This document shows, piece after piece, positions 1-4,868 of a stretch of DNA of 5,336 nt (positions are counted from its first letter, which is position 1; the number at the start of each line of letters is the position of its first letter). The stretch is taken from positions 1 through 5,336 of the forward strand of contig JAIYCK010000094.1 of NCBI GenBank assembly GCA_027488055.1. The letters run 5' to 3'. The DNA comes from Flavobacteriales bacterium (GTDB lineage: Bacteria; Bacteroidota; Bacteroidia; Flavobacteriales_D; Sanyastnellaceae). Under the pieces are notes generated by a model that saw only the letters and a list, made by a program, of their open reading frames with translations, made no database searches and was not told the DNA's origin. The translations under genes and the position numbers were made by a program.

Positions 1-77
1 TTAGATTCCAGCTCAGTTTGAGCAAAAGTGTGGTTTAATGTGATGCAAAAAACCAAGAATGTGAGAATATGCTTCAT
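1..77 (-). CDS. Secreted protein, N-terminal signal-peptide fragment (runs off the left edge)
   Basis: Reading the minus strand from the ATG at 77 gives 25 open codons to the window edge. The peptide begins MKHILTFLVFCITLNHTFAQ: a basic start, a hydrophobic core of about 12 residues, then TFA followed by Gln. That is a standard type I signal peptide with predicted cleavage after Ala19; the A-Q junction is very common in Bacteroidota exported proteins. There is no lipobox cysteine after the core. The start is supported by a consensus Bacteroidota promoter whose -7 box ends 22 bases upstream of the ATG. It is on the same strand as the two genes to its right, but its own promoter and a 210-base gap suggest separate transcription. 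The mature protein lies outside the window, so its function cannot be given. Confidence 0.72.
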   Translation of the reverse strand, partial: MKHILTFLVFCITLNHTFAQTELES

Positions 78-99
78 GTGTTACGTAATATTACCTTAA

Positions 100-131
100 C
101 AAATTTAATGTTTAGATAACATTGAAGCAAA
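100..131 (-). promoter_or_regulatory. Bacteroidota sigma-A type promoter for the gene starting at 77
   Basis: On the minus strand TTTG (128-131) is followed by exactly 20 bases and then TAAATTTG (100-107). This matches the known Bacteroidota housekeeping promoter pattern, TTTG, 19-21 bases, TAnnTTTG, at every fixed position. The expected transcription start, a few bases beyond the -7 box, leaves a leader of roughly 15 bases before the ATG at 77. The match is seen directly; activity is inferred. Confidence 0.75.
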
Positions 132-287
132 CTTTTTAGTGTAAAAAATCACCGCGACATGCAAAATTTAACATCGCATTTGACATGGGCTAGGCACAAA
201 AAGCACTAAAATAACTGTTTTTCAACGACTTACCGCCTTTATGATGTCGTAAACGGTAAAGACTTGCATGTGTTTTCATGAAATTCC

Positions 288-605
288 TCAAGGAAGTTCA
301 GTCAAGTTCACTTTGAGCGAAGCAGATTCAAGAGTGATGGGTACTACGACCGTTTGAAACGATACCAATTCAAAGGCTAGGCTAACTGGTTTAGAAGGAT
401 CACAAAGGACCTCAAAATAACCGAACTCATCTGAATAAACAATTTGGTTGGAACCAGCTACAATGACTCGCACGCCAGTCAAGGCAGTTCCATTCGTCTG
501 ATCCACCACCGTCCCACAAATCTTGCGAGTTAGATCAGGCAATCTATTGGACCCGAAAGCCAGAGAGGAGAGCACAAAAGAAAGTAGAACCAAACAAAAT
601 TTCAT
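288..605 (-). CDS. Small exported CarboxypepD_reg-like domain protein
   Basis: A 105-residue protein. I chose the ATG at 605 because it starts MKFCLVLLSFVLSSLAFG, a clear signal peptide with a likely cut after Gly18; the longer frame to 647 would add 14 residues ahead of it (MGHTMLWLVYQFCK) that spoil the signal. Residues about 28-103 match the carboxypeptidase regulatory-like beta-sandwich: a GTVVDQTNGTALTGVRV strand-turn motif, then a YSDEFGYFEV motif (the usual T/S-D-x-x-G-x-F). This fold is common in Bacteroidota at the N terminus of SusC/TonB-dependent receptors and in surface proteins, but here it makes up the whole mature protein. Cys30 and Cys68 could form a disulfide. The predicted location is periplasm or outside the cell; no enzyme activity is expected, and binding or a structural role is inference. 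It follows the regulator gene on the same strand after 75 bases and is probably co-transcribed with it. I see no terminator after it. Confidence 0.82.
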   Translation of the reverse strand: MKFCLVLLSFVLSSLAFGSNRLPDLTRKICGTVVDQTNGTALTGVRVIVAGSNQIVYSDEFGYFEVLCDPSKPVSLAFELVSFQTVVVPITLESASLKVNLTELP

Positions 606-680
606 TTTGCAAAATTGATACACCAACCATAACATGGTGTGACCCATGTGTTAATTTCATTTTAAGAATAACGGCAGTGC

Positions 681-980
681 TTAGTGTTCCTTGTTGACCA
701 AATCAAAAAAGGACACACTGTTGTCCATGAACTTCCGAAGATTTTCCGTATCCAACGCATAATTAGAACGTGCCCCAAAAATGCGCCCTTTGATCAATCC
801 TGCTCGCTTGAGTTCCCTGAGATGTTGAATAATAGTCGCTGGAGACAAATCTCCCACTTGCAGTTGCTCTCCTTCCGACACCTTACCTCGCTTCGCAATT
901 TCGATGAGTAGGGCCACTCGCGCTGGATGACCGATGGCGCGCGAAAAAAAAGATAGATTGTCGTGGATGGAGTTATGCAT
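681..980 (-). CDS. ArsR-type winged helix-turn-helix transcriptional regulator
   Basis: A 99-residue protein, the usual size of a one-domain ArsR/SmtB-family repressor. Residues 10-22 (SFFSRAIGHPARV) are the typical helix with the HPAR motif that opens this family. Residues 46-62 (SPATIIQHLRELKRAGL) are the recognition helix and its continuation, and residues 64-76 form the beta-wing (KGRIFGARSNYAL). The protein has no cysteine, and the metal-site helix of ArsR itself (ELCVCDL) is replaced by QLQVGDL, so it is not an arsenic or heavy-metal sensor of the classical kind; its signal is unknown. An in-frame TGA lies eight codons upstream, so the ATG at 980 is the first available. It is followed by the exported CarboxypepD_reg-like gene, a plausible regulatory target and operon partner. 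A perfect inverted repeat 70 bases upstream of the start is a likely autoregulatory operator. The family call is firm and the targets are inferred. Confidence 0.87.
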   Translation of the reverse strand: MHNSIHDNLSFFSRAIGHPARVALLIEIAKRGKVSEGEQLQVGDLSPATIIQHLRELKRAGLIKGRIFGARSNYALDTENLRKFMDNSVSFFDLVNKEH

Positions 981-1050
981 CTGAGAGTGCGACTTACATT
1001 GAGTGCTTCACAAAAATGCAACTCCTCCCTTGCTTGAAGATTGGTAGAAT

Positions 1051-1077
1051 GTTACAATTGTGTTATTCAATTGTAAC
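1051..1077. promoter_or_regulatory. Perfect 10-bp inverted repeat, candidate operator of the ArsR-type regulator
   Basis: GTTACAATTG (1051-1060) and CAATTGTAAC (1068-1077) are exact reverse complements separated by the 7 bases TGTTATT. Each arm also contains CAATTG, itself a palindrome, so CAATTGT occurs twice in direct orientation 13 bases apart. The dyad is 70 bases upstream of the regulator's start codon, in the region where its promoter must lie. There is no T-run on either side, so it does not look like a terminator. Binding by the adjacent regulator is inferred from position; a dimeric winged-helix protein is expected to use such a site. Confidence 0.6.
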
Positions 1078-1108
1078 CGCCACATATACCACAAGACGGC
1101 TTATACTG

Positions 1109-1125
1109 GCTGTCGATACGACAGC
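1109..1125. repeat. Second perfect inverted repeat, 7-bp arms with a 3-base centre
   Basis: GCTGTCG (1109-1115), ATA, CGACAGC (1119-1125): every arm position pairs. It lies 31 bases beyond the first dyad and is unrelated to it in sequence, so it would be read by a different protein or act as a small RNA hairpin. No T-run follows on either strand. Its role is unknown. Confidence 0.5.
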
Positions 1126-1433
1126 AACTGTCCCCACGCGAAGCCCACCAGGATGCGTTAGTGGAAGCACCCTTTGCCAAAAGGTCAAAGTTGAAACAGA
1201 AAAAAACTCTTGATAATGGCCCTTTTTGAATGTGACACAATAATCAACGCATAATAAGCGCTTTCATAAAGCGAAGAATCCACGCAGGAAAAGTCGGAAA
1301 ACCGATTCTGTATTTCTACTTGATGTTTCTTGATGGCAAAGTCATCAGATAAGGAAACAAATTTTGGCAGCATCTTTGGACAACGTGGCACAGCACTTTT
1401 ACTTACATTTACAACCACAAATAAAAATCAAGC

Positions 1434-2000
1434 ATGAAAAAAGTACTTTTCGGCATTGCAGCATTGTTTTTGACTGCAGCCATATATAGTTTCACAGCCT
1501 CTGAAAAACCTACGTTGGCTAAAAAAGCAATTAGCACCGAGCCTATAGCAGGGACTAACATTGGTGATCTAGCACCAGAAATAGTCATGAAAGATATCAA
1601 TGGAAAAGAAATTACACTTTCCAGTTTACGCGGCAAAATGGTATTGATTGATTTTTGGGCCTCTTGGTGTGGTCCATGCCGCCGCGAAAATCCAAACGTA
1701 GTTGGTGCGTATGAAAAATACCAAAAAGCCAAGTTTAAAACTGCCAAAGGATTCGAAATTTACTCTGTATCCTTGGACCAAAATGCAGACGCTTGGAAAG
1801 CAGCTATCAAAGCAGACAATCTCACTTGGAAAAACCACGTGTCTGACCTCAAAGGTTGGAACAATGCGGCCGCTGCCTTGTACAAAGTTTCAAGTATCCC
1901 AATGAGTTTCTTGATTGATGAAAAAGGCGTGATCGTGGCGAAAAATTTAAGAGGCCTCGAATTGCATCGCCAATTGGACATGCACGTGAAGAGTTTGTAA
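1434..2000 (+). CDS. TlpA/ResA-type periplasmic thiol-disulfide oxidoreductase
   Basis: A 188-residue thioredoxin-fold protein. Residues 1-22 (MKKVLFGIAALFLTAAIYSF and on) are a signal peptide or uncleaved membrane anchor; there is no lipobox cysteine. The domain starts near residue 43 with the family's G-x-x-A-P motif (GDLAPEIVMKDINGKEITL), a strand and the SLRGKMVLIDFWASWCGPC block. The redox pair is Cys79 and Cys82 in WCGPC, and the cis-proline is Pro156 in SSIPMSFLID, as in TlpA and ResA. Such proteins usually reduce disulfides outside the cytoplasmic membrane, for example for cytochrome c maturation, but no partner gene is here, so the substrate is unknown. Both catalytic cysteines and the cis-proline are intact, so an active enzyme is expected. 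The leader before the ATG is A-rich with no Shine-Dalgarno sequence. The gene is monocistronic: a strong terminator follows its stop by 28 bases. AhpC/TSA-like naming is the main alternative. Confidence 0.9.
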   Translation: MKKVLFGIAALFLTAAIYSFTASEKPTLAKKAISTEPIAGTNIGDLAPEIVMKDINGKEITLSSLRGKMVLIDFWASWCGPCRRENPNVVGAYEKYQKAKFKTAKGFEIYSVSLDQNADAWKAAIKADNLTWKNHVSDLKGWNNAAAALYKVSSIPMSFLIDEKGVIVAKNLRGLELHRQLDMHVKSL

Positions 2001-2028
2001 GCTTATCGCAATCGATATCAATTACATT

Positions 2029-2060
2029 TGCGCTCCCAACTTTGGGGGCGCATTTTTTTT
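2029..2060 (+). terminator. Intrinsic terminator of the thioredoxin-like gene
   Basis: TGCGCTCCC (2029-2037) pairs over 9 positions, with one T-G wobble, with GGGGGCGCA (2044-2052) across a 6-base loop. Eight T residues (2053-2060) follow directly. This is a textbook Rho-independent terminator, and it separates this gene from grpE-dnaJ. Confidence 0.93.
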
Positions 2061-2188
2061 AAATCAGGAGGATTGTCAGTCAAAAAAGGCCAAATTGGGC
2101 CATAATGCATCGATATGCTGACACATTGACCCACTCACATACTATGGCAAAAAACTTGACAGACCGCGTCCGGAAAATATTCAGACCC

Positions 2189-2740
2189 ATGACAGAAGAA
2201 AATAAACCCAACGAAGAAAGCACGGCCCCCGATATGACTACAGCGGCCGAGGAAACCCAAGCATCGACCACACAGCAAGAAGCGGAAGAAACAACTCCAC
2301 CGAGTGCAGCCGATGAGGCAGCAGAGTGGCGTGACAAATACCTCCGATTGTATGCTGAATTCGACAATTATCGCAAACGCAGCATCAAAGAGCGCGGTGA
2401 GTTGCTTTCGACGGCATCTGCAGATGTGATCAAAGAAATGCTTCCGATCCTAGACGATTTCGATCGCGCTGTGAAAGCCAATGAAACCGTGGAGGACTTA
2501 GCGATTGTGAAAGAAGGATTTGTGCTTATTCATAACAAGCTTTATAAGAAACTCGAAGGAAAAGGGCTCTCACCTATTCATGCAAAAGATCAAGTTTTCG
2601 ACACCGATTTTCATGAAGCCATTACACAAATACCTGCGCCCACTCCTGAAATGAAGGGCAAAGTGGTAGACGAGGTAGAAAAAGGATACTTACTCAATGA
2701 AAGGATCATTCGCTTTTCGAAAGTGGTGATTGGACAATAA
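2189..2740 (+). CDS. grpE: GrpE, nucleotide exchange factor of DnaK
   Basis: GrpE releases ADP from the Hsp70 chaperone DnaK in the cytoplasm, which lets it rebind ATP and let go of its substrate. From the chosen ATG the protein has 183 residues. Residues 1-45 are acidic, Thr/Glu/Ala-rich and probably disordered. A long helix with the family segment DKYLRLYAEFDNYRKR then forms the dimer coiled coil. The C-terminal beta domain that contacts DnaK carries the GrpE signature: FDTDFHEAI, a VVDEVEKGYLLNERIIRFSKV stretch and the VIGQ end. In-frame ATGs at 2105 and 2144 would add 28 or 15 residues (the latter MAKNLTDRVRKIFRP). None of the three has a Shine-Dalgarno sequence; I prefer 2189 because MTEENKPNEES resembles usual GrpE starts, but this is uncertain. 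dnaJ begins 21 bases after the stop, so the two form an operon. No CIRCE element or consensus promoter is visible upstream. Confidence 0.94.
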   Translation: MTEENKPNEESTAPDMTTAAEETQASTTQQEAEETTPPSAADEAAEWRDKYLRLYAEFDNYRKRSIKERGELLSTASADVIKEMLPILDDFDRAVKANETVEDLAIVKEGFVLIHNKLYKKLEGKGLSPIHAKDQVFDTDFHEAITQIPAPTPEMKGKVVDEVEKGYLLNERIIRFSKVVIGQ

Positions 2741-2761
2741 TCGGAACTAGCCAAACAAGAC

Positions 2762-3886
2762 ATGTCAAAAAGAGATTATTACGATATACTCGGTTTAAAA
2801 AAGGGTGCAAGCGAAGGCGACATTAAAAAAGCCTATCGCCAAATGGCCATTAAGTATCACCCCGATAAGAACCCAGGGGATCAATCTGCAGAGGAAAAAT
2901 TCAAAGAAGCTGCAGAAGCCTACGAAGTGCTAAGCAGCCCGGAGAAGCGTCAGCGTTATGATCAATTTGGCCATGCCGGCATGGGCAGTGGCGGTCATGG
3001 TGGTGGCGGTTCCATGAACATGGACGATATCTTCTCACAGTTCGGAGATATTTTTGGCAGCGCTTTTGGTGGCGGTGGATTTGGCGGTTTTGGTGGTGGT
3101 GGTGGTGGAGCACAACGCCGCGTCAAAGGCAGCAATCTGCGTATCCGCGTGAAGCTCAACTTGGAAGAAATTGCACTCGGTGTGCAAAAGAAAATTAAGG
3201 TTTTTAAATTGGTCAACGCTGAAGGTGTGACATACGACAAGTGTGCCACGTGCAAAGGAGCAGGCCAAATTCGTCGGGTGACCAACACCATGTTAGGTGC
3301 CATGGCAACCAATAGCACCTGCCCCACTTGCGGTGGTTTGGGTCAAAAAATAAATCAAAAACCGAAAGACTCCGATGAGAACGGACAGCGTCGCTCAGAG
3401 GAGGTTTTGGAGATCAATATACCTGCCGGTGTGGCCGAAGGAATGACACTGAATGTGGCAGGCAAAGGCAATGCCGGTCCATTTGGAGGTGTAGCTGGAG
3501 ATCTATTGGTGCAGATTGAAGAGGAAGAACACGCGGATCTCAAAAGAGACGGCAACAATCTATATTACGATTTGTATGTCAACTTCGCCGATGCGGCCTT
3601 GGGCACGAGTGTCGAGGTTCCCTTGGTCAAAGGACGCGCTCAAATCAAAATAGACGCAGGCACACAAAGTGGAAAAATTCTGCGCCTCAAAGGCAAAGGT
3701 CTGCCCGAAGTGAATAGTTATGGAGTTGGAGATCTGCTCGTCAACATCAATGTGTGGACACCTCAAAAACTCAATGACGAAGAAAAGAAGATTCTTGAAA
3801 AACTGAAGGCTTCACCCAATTTCAAGCCCACACCGAGCGGCAAGGACAAAGGCTTTTTCCAGCGAGTCAAGGAAATGTTTCACTAA
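2762..3886 (+). CDS. dnaJ: DnaJ (Hsp40) co-chaperone with a reduced zinc domain
   Basis: DnaJ binds unfolded proteins, passes them to DnaK and triggers DnaK's ATPase in the cytoplasm. The 374-residue protein is full length. The J domain is residues 1-70, with the essential HPD at 33-35 and the QRYDQFGHAG end. A Gly/Phe-rich linker (72-117) contains the MDDIFSQFGDIFG segment. Two CxxCxGxG motifs follow, CATCKGAG (161-168) and CPTCGGLG (187-194), then the C-terminal substrate-binding domains (about 215-350: INIPAGVAEGM, GDLLV, GTSVEVP, KIDAGTQSGKILRLKGKG). Canonical DnaJ has four zinc motifs. By position the two kept here are motifs 2 and 3, which form zinc centre II; motifs 1 and 4, which form centre I, are replaced by NAEGVTYD and a KDSDENGQRR stretch. 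From memory this short form is usual in many non-Bacteroidales Bacteroidota, so it is probably functional. It is translated 21 bases after grpE. Confidence 0.96.
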   Translation: MSKRDYYDILGLKKGASEGDIKKAYRQMAIKYHPDKNPGDQSAEEKFKEAAEAYEVLSSPEKRQRYDQFGHAGMGSGGHGGGGSMNMDDIFSQFGDIFGSAFGGGGFGGFGGGGGGAQRRVKGSNLRIRVKLNLEEIALGVQKKIKVFKLVNAEGVTYDKCATCKGAGQIRRVTNTMLGAMATNSTCPTCGGLGQKINQKPKDSDENGQRRSEEVLEINIPAGVAEGMTLNVAGKGNAGPFGGVAGDLLVQIEEEEHADLKRDGNNLYYDLYVNFADAALGTSVEVPLVKGRAQIKIDAGTQSGKILRLKGKGLPEVNSYGVGDLLVNINVWTPQKLNDEEKKILEKLKASPNFKPTPSGKDKGFFQRVKEMFH

Positions 3887-3908
3887 GCATCTCAGCGTGA
3901 AATCAAAC

Positions 3909-3932
3909 GAGCCATCTTAGCGCATTCGGCTC
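3909..3932. terminator. Weak hairpin between convergent genes, possible bidirectional terminator
   Basis: GAGCC (3909-3913) and GGCTC (3928-3932) pair over 5 bp around a 14-base loop. TTT follows on the plus strand and GTTTGATTT on the minus strand. It sits 22 bases after the dnaJ stop and overlaps the last codons of the convergent SGNH gene. The stem is short, the loop long and the T-run poor, so this is only a candidate. Confidence 0.25.
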
Positions 3933-4867
3933 TTTAGATCCGTTGCCAACTGCGTTGAAAACAGCTTCGATCCTGTGATATTCAGATGACTTGCATTGTA
4001 GAAATACGATGTATCCGTGCAAATGGACATGGTGGAATAATCCGTAAAGTGGATATTGTAGTTGTTGGCAAAGCTCTGAAATATCTCAAAAATTTCTGAT
4101 CGATTACTGACAAAGGATTGTCCCAATATGTGCTCAGGGCAATACACTAAATGCAGTTGCGTCTGATGGGTTGCACATTCCTCTATGAACCGGCGCATGA
4201 GATCTTTCGCTTCCTGATTTATTTCCAATTCAATGCCTTTGCGCTTCTCGCTCGCTTGCGCAAATTCATCCGACCACGTGCGTTGCATTCCTTTGTACCC
4301 TCTGTGTCGATAAGGCATTGCGATGGTGTCGCTTTTCATCGTTTCCCAAGCCTGCTTGAATACTTGATTTTTTCCGGCATATCGCACCAATGGAATCAAG
4401 TAGTCACATTGTTTGAAGCCCTCGCAATCATCTACAAAATTCTTCATTTGGGTGTTCCAAAGCAAATAAGGGAGGAACTGATTCATTTGATACAGTCCCT
4501 TTCTTTTTTCCAGACTAAAAACATCCACTGATAGTACAATATGCTTGGGCCATGGATTGTGCTTGACGAACTCCAAGTGACGCATGTACTGCATCCAAAA
4601 GTTATGACCATCCATTCCAAAATTGTACACACTCAGTCCCAAGGTATCCATCAAAATCTGAGAATCAATTTGGACCCACGCTCTGGATGATCCATAAACT
4701 GCTACATCACATTGTGCCTGCCCATTATAAATATCATTCCACACTTCAATCTCTCCGGGATAGCGGCGGGTTTGCTTATAGATATGTGATAACGCCAAAT
4801 CCAGCGGATAAAGTCCAATGGCGATCGGAGCGAGGAAAATCAATAGGCGAGTTAAGAAATTCTTCAT
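3917..4867 (-). CDS. Membrane-anchored SGNH-like protein, partner of the MBOAT O-acyltransferase
   Basis: A 316-residue protein with one N-terminal membrane helix (residues 5-24) and a large domain expected outside the cytoplasmic membrane. The domain shows SGNH-hydrolase blocks: VAVYGSSRAW (55-64; G-x-S with Ser61 as likely nucleophile), YNFGMDGHNF (81-90; block II Gly84), a VLSVDVFSLE strand (111-120) and, near the C terminus, FYNASHLNITGS (289-300) with His294 as the likely catalytic base. In the usual D-x-x-H of block V the first position is Asn291 here. It starts one base after the stop of the upstream MBOAT gene, so the two are co-transcribed and probably translationally coupled. AlgJ/AlgX-, DltD- and PatB-type proteins play this role beside MBOAT proteins: they take acetyl groups passed across the membrane and place them on a polysaccharide. 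The polymer is unknown. The family assignment comes from motifs and context, not from close similarity to a named protein. Confidence 0.78.
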   Translation of the reverse strand: MKNFLTRLLIFLAPIAIGLYPLDLALSHIYKQTRRYPGEIEVWNDIYNGQAQCDVAVYGSSRAWVQIDSQILMDTLGLSVYNFGMDGHNFWMQYMRHLEFVKHNPWPKHIVLSVDVFSLEKRKGLYQMNQFLPYLLWNTQMKNFVDDCEGFKQCDYLIPLVRYAGKNQVFKQAWETMKSDTIAMPYRHRGYKGMQRTWSDEFAQASEKRKGIELEINQEAKDLMRRFIEECATHQTQLHLVYCPEHILGQSFVSNRSEIFEIFQSFANNYNIHFTDYSTMSICTDTSYFYNASHLNITGSKLFSTQLATDLKSRMR

Positions 4868-4868
4868 G

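Larger units (their letters stand above)
981..1433. other. Intergenic region between divergent genes, hairpin-rich, no convincing gene
   Basis: This 453-base gap separates the minus-strand regulator from the plus-strand thioredoxin-like gene, so it must hold both promoters. Short open frames exist (65 codons plus at 1016-1213, 77 codons minus at 1185-1418), but neither has a recognisable motif, signal peptide or coding-like composition, and I do not call them. It holds two perfect dyads (1051-1077 and 1109-1125), a 6-bp hairpin with a 3-base loop (CGCTTT CAT AAAGCG, 1259-1273) and a pair of mutually exclusive stems at 1275-1309. No full match to the Bacteroidota promoter was found. The nearest are CATTTTTG on the minus strand (1011-1018) for the regulator and TACATTTA on the plus strand (1404-1411) for the thioredoxin-like gene; each misses one -7 position and lacks a properly spaced -33 box. 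Confidence 0.6.

Noticed and set aside
226..260. Overlapping short stems (ACGAC/GTCGT and TTACCG/CGGTAA) after the CarboxypepD_reg-like gene
   Set aside because: The two stems compete, have long loops and are not followed by a T-run on the minus strand, so a terminator is not supported.
632..649. ACATGG and CCATGT hairpin between the regulator and the CarboxypepD_reg-like gene
   Set aside because: Only a 6-bp stem with a 6-base loop and no T-run; not enough to call a terminator or operator.
1016..1213. 65-codon open frame on the plus strand
   Set aside because: It runs across both perfect dyads, and the product has no domain-like pattern; more likely non-coding.
1185..1418. 77-codon open frame on the minus strand in the gap
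   Set aside because: No recognisable motif, signal peptide or upstream signal, and it runs into the hairpin-rich stretch; its length is within chance for this base composition.
2156..2183. TTGACA, 16 bases, TATTCA: an E. coli-like sigma-70 promoter before the grpE start
   Set aside because: This phylum uses a different consensus, and the -10 box would end only 5 bases before the chosen ATG; it may also be coding if an upstream start is used.
3001..3113. GGT/GGC-rich repeat-like stretch
   Set aside because: It encodes the normal Gly/Phe-rich linker of DnaJ; it is not a separate repeat element.
4151..4531. 126-codon open frame on the plus strand
   Set aside because: It lies wholly antisense to the SGNH-like gene, whose motifs are clear; the plus-strand product shows no family pattern.
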